From NCBI GenBank assembly GCA_023053545.1, contig JAKZAN010000004.1:9300001-9364000 (forward strand): 64,000 nt of DNA, given 5' to 3'. Shown here piece after piece: positions 51,488 through 64,000 of this stretch. Below the pieces are notes generated by a model. That model did no database searches, was not told where the DNA came from, and saw only the letters and a list, made by a program, of their open reading frames with translations. The stretch is from Lepidurus packardi (Eukaryota; Arthropoda; Branchiopoda; Notostraca; Triopsidae). A program made the translations under genes and the position numbers. Numbering within the stretch: position 1 is the first letter of the stretch; each line of letters begins with the position of its first letter.

Positions 51488-54002
51488 TAACATGTAACCC
51501 GGTACAGTCTCTGAATTGCTGTAGCGAGTTTAATGTATTTTTTCCTTCCTTTTTAAAGCAATACTGTCACTGTCATAAAATCCGTTTCTTATCCACATAT
51601 ATTACAGGTAGTAAGAAGAAGAAGAAAGAAAAAACAGACAAGTGTCTTATGGAACACGTACACAAAATAAAAAATGACAATAAAACTATGAATGGTCGCT
51701 CTGAAAACCAACGCCAAATGAAATAAAAAGTTCTCAATGTATGCAAAGCTGCTTTGGTATGGACGCATTTCAATAAATCACCCATATTATGGCACAAGTT
51801 TATGCATGCCACCCAAAACTATTTCACAAATATATATTAACGCAAACCCGCAAACCCAAACATATGGATAAATAACATATATCCATCTTTAACGTTATTC
51901 CATAATGTTCCCGCACGAGACAAGAAGAAATTTCCGACAAAACCCCCGACTGAGTTCTGTTTGCTTTTGTTCCAACCTTTAGGAGTGCTAATGTATGATT
52001 TTTATTGCCTCATTCCAACTCCATGAAAGTCGATACGTTCTGCAGTTTCTAAACTCAGCTCGGCTGTGACCCCATCTAAAAATTCTAAAGTAAAAAATGC
52101 ATCTTGCAGACTTCATAAATTTTATTAAAAAACAACTGTTATATATATATTTGCATACCCCTCCACGCAAAAAAGGGGCTCGTTACTATCAAAATTTTTA
52201 TGAATGGAAGCATAATAAGAGAAGCTCCCCTGCTGCAGAAAAACTCGTCTTGGCTACTTGAATGTGTACTTTAAGCCCTTTCAGGGGGACCAGGGTAGGG
52301 TTTGTGTCACCAAAGGTGCAGCGCTTGTAACCTAACCTTGCTTAATTGCACACACACAAAGTTTAAGGACATTAAACTACAGTGTGTGTGTGTGTGCTCC
52401 CTTATACCACTTCTTGTCACGCTCAAGTGCCCTAATGAGGTCATAACATCACATTTCTATTTTATTTACTTTTTTTAAAGGTTTTGCTTTTAGGGTAAAA
52501 GCCCAACACAGACCTTGATGGCGCCATTTAAATTGTGTCCGTGTCCAACATATTATGCGGACATGCTGCGACGACTTTATACATCAGTAAGACTCGCCAA
52601 AAAGCAAAAGGAAAGGAAAAGCTTTTTACAAGACATAGTGAGAGAGGAGAGGCACACATAAAAAAGTAAATGGCGGAGAAATAAAAAAATTATAAAATCA
52701 ACAAAGCACATGTCAAGTTCCTCACTGGACTTGAGATTGGAGTACGAGATGATGGAATTGGGATGTGGACTTTATAGATCGCCAAATACGTCTGGCACAC
52801 TACACGACAAGTTAACCAGCCCCCCCCCCCCCCCCCCCCAAAAAAAAAAAAAAAGTGGCACTTGAAAACGTACGTACTTGAAGTGTCTGGGTTGGGAAGT
52901 AAGACACTTTTCCACACGTTTTTCCACACTGTTGCGCTTCTGGACTTCTATATACTATCACAATCTTACACAGTTGTTTCCTTTGTATCAAAGTCCTTTT
53001 TGTCATCGAAGTCATCACCTTTTGGTGTTTAGTACATGTGCAATAATAGTACTTCAAGTTTAGGTTCAAGCTATCGCAGGCTAGCCGTCAGCCATAAACG
53101 CAACAATGTCAACACGTGCCTCATATAGTCAAAGTTCAACTCTATGTTTATATAGAAGTTGATGGAGTGTGAGTCACGCTTCTATAGCGTATATTACCGT
53201 TCAAGTCCAGTCCTCCCACAGCTGAAGAAACAAAAACAAAAGAAAAAGAAAGCAATACAGTCCCCCAGACATCTTTCCAGTTTTATTTCGCCGGACTTTC
53301 AGTGCGAGGTGGCACGAGTTTCACTTTTATACCTCTCAAGTATCGCGTTGTCCCTGTCCTTTGCATAAGTCGTGCTCTTTTTTTTATTTTGGTTTTCTAG
53401 CTCAAGTTAGATACCTGCAGCCTGCTCATAATGCTTCGCCCTTGTCGTGTAACTTACATACAAGGGCTCTAAGACCATTTGTTTTCACCCTCGCTCGGCG
53501 AGTTCTATGAATTCACAAAATTCCTCTTTTTAAAAAAAAATCTTAAAAATTGCTCCACATTCGCAAAGTTGAAAGCTCGACTTACTTTACTATTAAAAAA
53601 TCTCGTAATTTTACAAATAATTATATTGCAATTTGACAGATTTCTAATTCAGTACTCCAAAATGTAGTATTCCATTCAGTATTCCAAACTCAGTACTTTT
53701 ACTGTAAGCTTAAGCATATTCAATTAAAATCACACAGTTGTTTTATTGGCATGAAAGGTAGCACAGTAATTGATTGTAAAATTGCCCATATATTTTTTGT
53801 AGGGTAATTTACTACCTGAGCGCTCTCCCAGCTTCAATTTGGTAATGGAATACTCCGGTGCAATTTTCCATGCAATAAATCAACTTGAGGTGGCTACAAT
53901 TCGTATGTCAGAAATACAAGAGAATAATATTCCAATTTGTCTAGAATAAATGTGTTTGACTCGGCGCGTAGTAGAGTTGAGAAAGATAGCTCTGCTATAA
54001 CG
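51486..54002. other. Non-coding stretch
   Basis: Contains an octamer at 52149, a TG run near 52383 and the C20-A15 tract. Open frames next to the C20-A15 tract are artefacts of low complexity. Confidence 0.6.
52820..52854. repeat. C20-A15 composite homopolymer
   Basis: Twenty C are followed directly by fifteen A. The reverse complement is the same kind of T-then-G composite as at 27995..28021. Confidence 0.97.
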
Positions 54003-54152
54003 TTTCTATGGTGAATAATATGGTGAAAACACGCCCTTCATTCTTGGTTTCTGCCAAATTTCTGTTCGGATTGTTGCACGTGGCCAAAAGTGTCGTAAAC
54101 ATTCTTGGCGACCTAAAAGGACATATGTGGTCCAGCATATTCACCATAGAAA
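54003..54152. repeat. 150-bp unit with perfect 15-bp terminal inverted repeats
   Basis: TTTCTATGGTGAATA (54003..54017) is exactly complementary to 54138..54152. The interior repeats CATTCTTGG twice and is non-coding. No target duplication is visible. It may be a small MITE or a fold-back. Confidence 0.5.
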
Positions 54153-57100
54153 GTAAAAACTATTTGTTGGGAGCATTAGAGAAATAGCATGTGGCGTGGC
54201 ATTTCTATATTGCTCGGACACTTATCCATAACTATATAACAAGAGCCACACAACTTCTTTTATTCAGCGGCTCTTCTGAACCCCTGACTTCTGACTTATG
54301 TTTCCATTTTGCATAATGGTCTGCTTTTGTCTCTTGACATTTACACACATAGTACATATAAGCTCATACATCTCGTCCCAAACTTGCTTTTCACTTGTTT
54401 GTTTATTACTATTCTTGTTATTATTTTGTATTGTTTTTCCCTTGATATTTTTTTTCGCATGGAATCAAAACATTATATCTTACATCCTCCTCGCTTTACA
54501 AACAAACTGTAAATGTCTAATTTCGCCAAACTTAATCTCCGGGTCAAGTAAAATTAACAACAGCGCCAAAACTTTGTCTTGTTTTTCGATTATGGAAAAA
54601 GAAAGGCAGGAATAGAAAATCCAAGTCCTCTTCTTTTTTTTCTAAAAAGAGAATAGATTTCCATTATAGCGTTCACAAAAGGCGACGAACCAAAACTGCT
54701 TATGCTTGCAGATTACTTTAAGCCACATAAAGGGGGTCTTAGAAGCAATCAAATTTTTCTATTTCACCACTCCCCCTTTAGCTACTAAATTTTGCACCGG
54801 GGCCACAAGCTGCCTCATTAGACTTTCATGCATGCTTCTTTAAAGCTCATATGCTTCAAAGGGGGGTCGTGGGTTAGATCTACGTGATCGGCTTGACCAA
54901 GTTCACAAAAAACCATGTTACGCTCAAAACACTGCAGCTTCCCACATTCCCCAAACCGCCGATATCAACGTTCAGAAGGTTGTGAAAGAACCCAGAGAGC
55001 GAGTATTGACTATATAGCAACGCATATTATCCCTTTCTTGAGCAGGAAACGCATCGAGAAGAACCTATTAATATGCAGTGTTCTTGTTCAATAAGCTAGA
55101 GCAGCGTGGGGTTGCCCACAGTAGCCAACTCTACCGGCTTACTAATAGACCAACAAACTCGAATCTCTTCTCATACGCACCGGGATCCGAGTCCGTCATT
55201 TTCTGATACCATCACCCAAGGAAACAAAAAAAAACTCGGGCTCTCTTTCGCGGCCCTCCTGCGCGTTTTGAAAGCAACCTTACCTGTGCGCCCAATTCTC
55301 TCAATAATTCCCTATTTATTTTTGACTTTTTTAAATAAGCTTTAAAAGATGTATAAACTATCTTGTAGAACCTTCCTTCTCATCCTCAAGACCTGTTTTA
55401 CACAAAATCTATCATCATTTAAACAAGCTAAAATGGAAGCTTAAATAGCCTTTCGAAAAAAAAACTAAAAAACAGTTGCGCTAAAAGGCTGGGTTTTTAT
55501 CATGCAGATATGCTACATGGGGCTATTGTGTGCTAGGAAATAAAGCTGGTTAGGTAAGTGGCTTAAAGCTCAGATCCCTTCTCAAAAAAAAAATATGGAA
55601 TCATCCTGCTCCTAGAAACCAAAACGAAGCTGGTCTCCCACGGCTGATTGACTTTCAAAGCGATTTTTATTGCCGGGGTTATTTGTCCGAGCGACGTTAG
55701 CTTCATGATTCCGATCTAAGCAGTTAAAAAAAATGCCAAACTTTGGAGGGAAAAATCCTCCCCGCAGCTTAAGAGAACCTCGGAGAATGAAATGTGGCAA
55801 GCAAAAGCTCACGTCTGCCTGCCAAGGCCCCTGATGAGACGACTGGCATTCGATATTACCCAATGGACTATATACTCTATGCAATCAAGACCTTGAATTA
55901 TGGGAGACAACCAGGGCACCCCCTCAATAACAAGCACAATTTAATCCTAAAAAAAAAATCCCTCTTTTTTTTTGCCTACCTTTTTTTGCATACCTGCAAA
56001 ATGATGATCTGTAAGTTATCTAAGCTGAATATATGGAATAAATTGAAAAAGCGCAAGAGCGATTTATACTTCCTAACGAATTTCCAAAGTTTAGCAATAA
56101 AGTGTTGAAATTGATGATTCCAACCTCAATAAGTTTCCTAAGAAGTCTTAAAGATATATCGGATATAAATTAACAGGTCAGGCAAAATCTGAAATTGAAT
56201 TGGAAATTATGTTGTACTAACTTATCTCGTAATAATATGCGCAACACACTAAAAATTAATTGTAATTTTGTAATAAATAGAGAATATTCTTTTTGCAATA
56301 TCCTTACAGAAACACCGCTTACACTAGTTTATTTCTAATATTACACATTTCAGTAATGACTTTCAAAATTGAACTTCAGCAATACATTGCAAATTACCAT
56401 TTTTATTGTAAGCTTAAAACTAAGGTTAAACTAAGCTTAAATTCTTCTTGTAGTGCGTATATTGTAGATTTTTTTAGTTTTAGACGCGAATGGTAGCTTT
56501 AAACCCAAATAAATCAACTAGAAATTACTAAAATACCCTATTTAAAATGCTAAATAAAATACAATTATTTAAGGAAACTGCATATAGAATCAAGCGGAAC
56601 TCTTAATTTTCCTTTACCTCTCCCAACAATAAGACTGGGCCTTATCAATCACCCCAGAATTGAAACAGTTGAGGGCTAGTTTGTTAACTTGTTTCAACCC
56701 TTTCTCTCTTTCTTTGAGAAGTTTTTCTATTCCACTGCATGAAATGGTCTGTTTCCTACACAAAGCCAACTCTTGAAAACTCTCCCGTGAATGGCATATC
56801 GAACAACCCTGACCTGTCTGAATTTTGTAGTTGTATATGTCTTTTGAATTGAATTCCCTCGTGGGGTCGCGGCTGACTTTACAAGCATGAAATCAGGGAT
56901 AACCTTTGACCTGGTGGATCCTTTTATTTCTCCTCTTATTCCATGTTTCGGATTGAATTGGCTCGCGGCTTTTGACTAACAATGCCGAAGGTACAGTTAA
57001 GATAGAGAAGAGTACCCGCATCTTATGTGTGAAAAGAGCCACAGAAAAGATGATCGAGATACTGCAACCCAACTCTTGTCAGTCTCCCCTCCCCTGTGTG

Positions 57101-60100
57101 ATCATCATGTGAAGGAAAAGCAGCCCACCTGCACAACCAGCAGAAAACAAGGTGATATTAATTGCGCTGATAAATAGCCTCCACTCGACGAGCAATGAAG
57201 CAGGCTGGCACCTCCATTTGTCTTTAGCTCGACCTCCCTGAACTTGTTACAAAGTCCAAACCGTTGCAATGTGTGGTTACGGAATCCCTTCACTCGCGTT
57301 TGTCTTCAATCCATGCTTAACCATTCGTTTCCTCACCCCCTAACCAGAAAGCTTCTTTGGCCGACGATTTACCAAAACGAAACAGAGAAAATCTGCTCGA
57401 AAATTTCTCCACAATGGACGAAAGACAATGAAAAGAAATTGCGCTAATACCCTGCAAGAAATATCCTAAATATCATGTAAGGAACTTGTTGCTCCAAGTT
57501 CCTTTTCAAGGTTTCCTGAAACGAAATAGTTTGAAAGAAAAGAAAGTCATTTGTCCCAAAAAATCTCAATATTTTCTGGTAAAAAAGGGGGAAGGAAAAA
57601 TGAGGTAATCAGGCCAAACAAAGTGCACAAAAGAAGCCGCTGACAACTTCAACAATTGAAAGCATCCCAAAACCTGCACTGTGTTTTAAACCGTTCAAAC
57701 GCAAAGGAAAAAAGTAGAAAGAGACTCCCCCAAGTGACACACAAAAAGTACAATTACACCACCCAGGCAGCTTCCAAATGAATTTTAGAGCTAGTTTATT
57801 ATCTTTTTCCCCTTTTATTGATGTTCTCCAACTCTCTTTCTCTGTCTTTCTTCTGTATTACATGCTCTCCCATTAACTTGAAAATCACTCATAGTTTTCC
57901 CCAGAACCAGGCACAATAATCGATTCGAATCCGGCCAATTTGCTCCCAAACAAATAAAAACGCCGAAAGGGCCTAATAAGCTTCAAGCTGTTTTTCAATG
58001 CTGATGGACTTGAAGTTAATTAACCATACTTTCCATCATCTGTAAGATAACAGAATTTCGGGAAAAGGTTATGTCTAAATGGAAGAGGCTGGGAGTCATA
58101 TTACTTTTATTTTTTTCGGGGAAATTGCGGGATCCCGTAAGAAAGAAAGAAAGGAAAGCATCAATTTTGGCAAGAGGGGCATATATGCAAAGACTCTATA
58201 TGAGAAAACAAATGATGTCCATTTATTCCATCTCGTCCTTGTCAGCCAACGCTCACGGCAGGTGTCTTGCAGCGCTGTTGGTCAGACCAACAACTTTAAC
58301 CATTTTTTTCTCATTTTTCTTATTTATTTCTTATACAAAATATCCAATGTCTTGCAAGCCAACTAATTAAAGCTCCAACAAGAGATTTGATACTGATGGA
58401 TGGTCGCTCGAGTCTGAGTTGAGAACTAAGTATGCAGCTCAGATCTGTAGGAAGAATAAAAATAAAACATTATAAATATTTTATTTTTATAAAACCTCTT
58501 TATCTAAAGAAATTTGAAAAAAGCGAGGTTCAGAAAGAAAAGGCCTAGGAGATCTTAAAAGCAATTCAGTTAAGGTAAATCTATACAATTTCGAGCTTAT
58601 GTAAATGACTGCAATGTGTCATAGCATTTAAGCTCAAACTATATGTACTATAAGACGAGTGTAATTCTATAAGTCATCGTGGGCATGGATGATTCTAACG
58701 ATGGATTTCTAAGTCTACTATTTTAAAAGTTGTTCGATTTGAATAATATTTCCCCGAGCTTTACCACTGAGAAAATGGGTTTTCTCCCGTCCAAACATGG
58801 TAGTGACTATTCATCATGCAAAAGAGAAGAGAGAGAGCTACCTTACGGGCTCTCTCGCAGCGCATATGTCACAAGGTGATAAACGGGCTTGGGTACATTG
58901 TTACACCAATTATATTAACTTTGCATAAATGTTAAAATGTTTGACTACCAAATTAAAAACCTGGCTCAAGCACCATGCGGATTGAATGACTTAACGATGC
59001 TTCTGCGAAAAGGCCCAAACGCACATTGAAATAAAATAAATCTTGATTCATTTCTATTTTAATGAGCAGCTTGCAATTAAAGCAACACAAAAACGAATTT
59101 CATCACCATACTCGTAAATATACATTTTTTGTAAGAAGATTGTGTTATTGTATATTTATAAAGTTTAAATCCGCGAAAGAACTTTGAGCTAAACGTATTA
59201 TTAAAATGAAAAGGCTTGAATAATTCAAATTGTAGAATTACTTATTACACGGTTATTTCAAATGATTTTGAATTAAAGGTCTTGGCATGGTAAAGTAGGA
59301 GTATTTCCTCCTGCGATGACAAGTTAAAACTAGATGTGCAAAACAAACATGAAAACGACGCCATCTGGGCTGGTTAAGATTTCTGTATATCTCAGCGCGG
59401 CATAGGCGGTAAGCAAGCTAAATCGTCATAATTCGGAACAAGATTTCTCGAGAACCAACTATTTGTTTTGCTTGTACTTTGGGCCAAGCATTTTCTTGTT
59501 TCATTGCAAAATTGTTTCATCGAAGTTGTTGTTTTATTAGTCATCTTATTGTATGTAGTTGCAAAGAATTGTGTATTGGGACCAACACTTAAGAACACTG
59601 AAAGTGCTTCACAGCTTAATTGCAGATTAGAAATTTGTTGTGAACTGGATCATGAATTCCAGAATTCTCTCACTAGCTACTAGTGTGTCCAACTTTACTG
59701 TTAAGAAGGTTTCTCAAAATTGGCACCAGGTTTGGTGAGTCGGGGTTCCTAGCTTACCTATACGCACCTATGCTGTGCTATGCTTCCCATGCTACGCTAA
59801 ATGCCTGTGCAAAGCTGAGGTTGATTATGTGAGCTTTACGTCTCTAAAAATAAAGCAAGAAAAAAAGAAAGTCAATAGATAAGAACACATTTCAAGTAAA
59901 AAATTCCTGGAAATAGATGTGAGCAAATTGAACGAAGCAGCCAGAAAGCAAACAGAAAGTCGTGTAAGCCTTAGCACAGAAGCACTAATAGCTCTTGTTT
60001 GAGGCTTTTATGAATGATTCATTTCATCGTGTTCTACGTGCATAACTTCTGTGGACATTGTTATAAACAGAAGACGAGGTAGTGGGCGCCTGTCATCCCA

Positions 60101-63100
60101 ATGTCTCGCCATGTATACCCAACTAGCGAATCCTTGGCGCCATAAAGCTCTTCATTCAACAAGTGGCCATCATTTTTTTGTCCTTTCCATTTGTTCCATC
60201 ACGGCAAAAAAAAAAAAAAAAAAAAAAAAAATTATTAAAAATAAAAGGCCAAGTCTTGGAACTTTTAGCTCTTTTTCGAACCGAGTCTGTGGGGCTTTGT
60301 TGGACTCCCAAGTTCGTGCTCAACCGTTTCTCGCTTCTTGTATCCAAGAAAGCCGCGTGCACATTTTGGTATGATTCTTTGTTGCGATGCTCGGGCTCCA
60401 TCCATCTTTGTTGCGGGCAAAACACACTGCGTAGGGGGTCGCCAACGCCAAGGAAGTGCTGCAAAGTCAAAGCGTTTTTTTCCCAAACAAGAGGCGAAAA
60501 ATAGAACCAGAAAAGGCACCGCTTAGGACGTCGATGCGTGTGCAACAGGTGTGATGGTGTGAATCGTAGATGTTGGCGGTAAAACGCCCTCGCTTGGTGG
60601 TCGACGGGGGCCGTAATTGTCCATTTCGACTAAACGGTCATCGCCGCACATTCAGAAAGAAAAAAACTGACGGTGGCAGAGAGACGTTTCAACAGATACA
60701 CCCTGCTTACATGAGGAACACACGCCTCCTCCCACACCCAGACCCTTTTCTTTGGTCCATGACACATCCAACAGAAGCTTTGAAAACATGAAAACTTTTT
60801 TAAAGAAAATTAAATTCGAAGACTTTAACGAAAGTTTACTGGAATAAACTAGAATTTTTCATGGAAATAAAACGAAAAATGTTGGAAATATTTCAAATTT
60901 AAAAAGGACCTTTAATAAACTAAAATGTAATAAATAAAAACTATAATAAAAATATAATATAATATATAAAGTGTAATAAAGTTTCATAATCTAAAGTGTA
61001 GTTAACGAAACTAAAACTAGAAGCAGTGAACAAGAAAGTAAAGGAAAAAGTGCTAAAATCTTAATTAAAGTTGAAAAATATAATTTTGAAGGAATTTAAT
61101 TAAGATTTCAATGAATTATTATCAAAGTTTCAAGGAATAAACTAAAATTTGATTCGACTTCAGATTTACAAATCCAAAATTAAAACTAATAATGGCATAG
61201 GATATAATTGATTGTGTTCCAAGACACAGTGTGAAGACAAATTAATTATAGAAGGAGAGATCGTGGGAAAAAAACATTCCAAATCACCGAACATTAAGCA
61301 TGTAAGACGGGATTTTCCACAGCATCCATTTCCCATCCAGATGAGAAATGGTAAGACTGTTGTGTGCACATGATCCGCTAGTATTTGAATGCATGGAAAC
61401 CATAATAACAGCAATGAATCTCTTTGAACAATTATTAATGGCGGTTTTTCCGTGTAAGGTTCGGTAATATTATTACTTTGGCGTTTTTGCGCCTCGGAAA
61501 ATGATGAGAAAATCTAAAGAGGGGAAAATTCCCTTCTAACCTCTTGGGGGAAATCCTCCATCGCGTATCTCGGCTAAGCAAAACCCGAACCTTGTAATTG
61601 ACGATATTTTGGTGAGATTACTAAGCGTTAGTCCAAGTCCTCCGAAGCTATAAAGCAAAAATAAATAACTATTTAAACGTTTAAAAATGTTTAAAACAGA
61701 CTTGAAACTTGCGGGATTGGGGAATTATTTAAAGACCCATAAAAGTAGAGTTATGCCAATGAAAAGGGCTATCAAGTAGAGGAAATTGACACTTCATGCT
61801 GATCATTATCTTCGGCTCTTATGCAGGGATGCTGCGTGTGGTCTAAATCGCCGTGATTAAGTAGAGCCCACATCATATACGCTTTTCCTTTTCCTACCCG
61901 TCACAAGACAAAGGGAAGAAGGTGAAAGAGGTGATTCATCTGCAATATATTAGCACGAAGTATCAGAGAAAGCCTTCGATAACCCAACACAAAAAAGCAC
62001 GTGCCCTGTGCATACACAATACGTATTTAACAAGGCTATTAAAGCTCATCTTCTCCCCAGATCCGATGCTTCTCTAACGTTAATTGAAAGATTTCGCTTT
62101 AAAAAAAAAAATGAAAAACAAGATGCCGATCCTCTTACGCCTCTTTGTGGATCTGGCTTTTTTCCTGAAACAGAAAGAAAAGAAAAAAGAAAAACCTTTG
62201 ACCTCACTATATACAATTCCCCTCAACGCATGTTAAATAAAAGTTTGGTTCCGCCCAAATGCTGAGCCGGAATTTTGCCATTACCATTCTAACTCCAACA
62301 CACAATAGCCACACACAACTATTCTATTCCTAGCGCATCATGCAACCGGAAACACGAATCAATAAACTTTGATAACGGGGATTTCCGGAGAGTGAGATTT
62401 GACATCTCCATTTTTTGGTATTTTTTTTCCTTCTTTTTCCAATCTGTTGCTGTCTCTCTCACAACGTTACTCTCAGCAGGACGAGAAAAACGTACAATTC
62501 TTTTATTTTTCTTATTTCTGTTTTATTTATTTATTTATTTCATCAACACGTAGAGGAAAGTTTGTGGCGTTCATGAATTATTCCGATTTCTCTACTTAAA
62601 TTGCATTAATTTCTGCTAGGTCATCCCCAACAGACCAATACTATTAACACTTGCATTTTGCCTTTTGTTTGCTGAACCATTATTCCAGACCGTAACGTAA
62701 CGAGTGGGGCTCCCCCTCTTTATGCAACATCCCCTCGGATAAGAGCCCCATAACATTGACACGAAACCATCGAGACCCTTACAGCGCCATGGTACATATA
62801 CAGGGAAGTCATCATTAAGCCCGTGGTTACGTGCCAATGGGCTTTGACACACGTTATTAGACCGCGTTTCTCTTACTGAACGTTCCCCCCTTCGCCTGTT
62901 GCTCACGTTCACATCCTCTTCTCTTCCTGTTCACTTCCGGACAGTTTTTACTTTAATTTCATTTTTATGTCCCACATCCAAGGAAAAAAAAGAGGAAATA
63001 CTTAAAAAAGAGATAGTCTAAAATTCAATGAAAAACGGAGATGTGCTCTCGTAAACCGCCCCCGAAATTCCCATGGTACTTTTTGGTGGGAAAGAAGAAT

Positions 63101-64000
63101 TATTCAGCAAATTTCTCTTTTTGTACCTATGTTCTTTTCTTTTATTTATGTTTATTTATTTATTTTATTTATGTATTAGCTCTCTATAGGTGATTCCTTT
63201 CTATTAAAGCTTAAAAGCTATTTCGTTGGGTGATGAAAACTGCGGGGGAGTTTAGGAATAGTTTTCAGAAAGTCACACATAGAGTGACGAGGGCTTGTAA
63301 AAAGATCCATTAAAAAAAAGAAAAGAATTTCGCTTTTCTCGAAGTTTTTAGTCGCCACACTTCCCGATGGGGGGTGCTTTTTTGTTTTAGAAAAGAGCAA
63401 CAAGCCACAAGTCTTATATAACTCGGTCGTGTGTTCTGAACAAATGCATTTATGGCGCGCAGTCTGGGGTGCTGGGGCAGTTTTTTGAACGTTGTCATGC
63501 TCATCTGCCAACACTTGCAAGTCAGTTGAGAGTCCTTCTTTGCATAATATTTTATTAGCTGGTTTTCCAGAGGTATATATACACAACTAAAAACGCTCGC
63601 CAAAGACGTCGAAGGCTGCGTTAACCAACAAAAAGACAAACCCCCCTTGCACGAGCCGCTGCAGGACGCTTACGACCGCCATGAATAACATCACACTTGA
63701 GAGAAGAGAGATATGCACCCCGACCTTTTTGTGTTATTTTAAAGCATAACTACAGGTGAGAGGTCAAAAGCGGGGGCTGCTCGCATCCCAGGGCTTGTTG
63801 GTTTCTCTGAATGCTCCTCACCTGCCTCATCTAAACTGGGAAATGCGTTAAAAAGGGCCCACCCACACGCTTTTACCACCTCCAACAAAAAAGAGACAGA
63901 AAAAGTCCTCGAGGATGTCGCGTTTTTCCTCGAAATGCTACAAAGTTTTCCCCACTTTTAGTTCGCTTTAAGAGGGTGTTTAAGGATAACGATTGACGGC
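54153..64000. other. Long non-coding stretch to the window end
   Basis: Contains AT-rich blocks (about 56100..56600, 59030..59280 and 60790..61150), the poly-A at 60206, small ATGCT repeats near 59769..59800, and TTTA runs near 62520 and 63140. Overlapping frames on both strands at about 60150..60545 look random. No gene was recognised in almost 10 kb. Confidence 0.55.
60206..60231. repeat. Poly-A tract, 26 bp
   Basis: An uninterrupted A homopolymer. No retroposed gene or target duplication was recognised upstream, so it is not called a retrocopy tail. Confidence 0.95.

Noticed and set aside
57920-57936. GATTCGAATCC, like a tRNA T-loop
   Set aside because: The flanking T-stem does not pair and no A box is present at the right distance.
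60206-60231. Poly-A tract as a retroposon tail
   Set aside because: No gene-like or SINE-like body and no flanking duplication were found upstream.
60156-60545. Open frames of over 100 codons on both strands at the same place
   Set aside because: Both run through a 26-bp poly-A tract, neither shows a domain, and opposing frames here look coincidental.
62616-62912. 98-codon minus-strand frame
   Set aside because: Balanced composition but no domain, no splice signals in frame and no supporting context; insufficient to call.

Overview
The window is eukaryotic and most likely from an arthropod, perhaps a crustacean. The evidence is GT-AG introns, long AT-rich non-coding DNA full of microsatellites and homopolymers, degenerate TTAGG repeats (the usual arthropod telomere pentamer), a Krüppel-like factor, and a METTL24-type (Methyltransf_22) methyltransferase relic of a kind I recall as abundant in branchiopod crustaceans. 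That last placement is inference. No operon, CRISPR array, rRNA or convincing tRNA was seen.

One protein gene is well supported: an intact two-exon Krüppel-like transcription factor of the KLF1/2/4 type on the minus strand. A short first exon (25135..25230) is joined across a 2.2-kb intron to a large exon (21631..22923) that carries almost the whole protein, including three C-terminal C2H2 zinc fingers. The exon 1 start is in doubt: a perfect Kozak ATG gives 436 residues, and an in-frame upstream ATG in weak context would add 26. A 40-codon upstream ORF and a TATA-like box lie further 5'.

Left of it (4033..4865, minus) is a METTL24-like methyltransferase whose membrane anchor, stem and catalytic domain lie in three different frames separated by two single-base insertions. 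It is read here as an intronless decayed copy. Two other coding fragments are tentative: a possible terminal exon with a membrane segment and an immediate AATAAA (30991..31090) and an open frame ending in a perfect splice donor (16098..16220).

The rest is a gene-poor landscape with several mobile-element remnants. They are a 687-bp element with long imperfect terminal inverted repeats and an internal fold-back (519..1205), a 197-bp hAT-type MITE with a perfect 8-bp target duplication (37785..37981), a 282-bp inverted-repeat unit holding 13 in-register TTAGG-like pentamers (20397..20678), and a 126-bp repeat present twice in opposite orientation (37567..37692 and 50932..51057). There are also a 200-bp direct duplication containing 18-bp tandem units, a 22-bp minisatellite and several perfect hairpins. 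The exact octamer ATGCAAAT or its complement occurs at least 15 times, more than base composition predicts. One intact developmental transcription factor in such a sparse setting fits a regulatory gene with extensive cis-regulatory DNA, but the sequence alone does not prove that.
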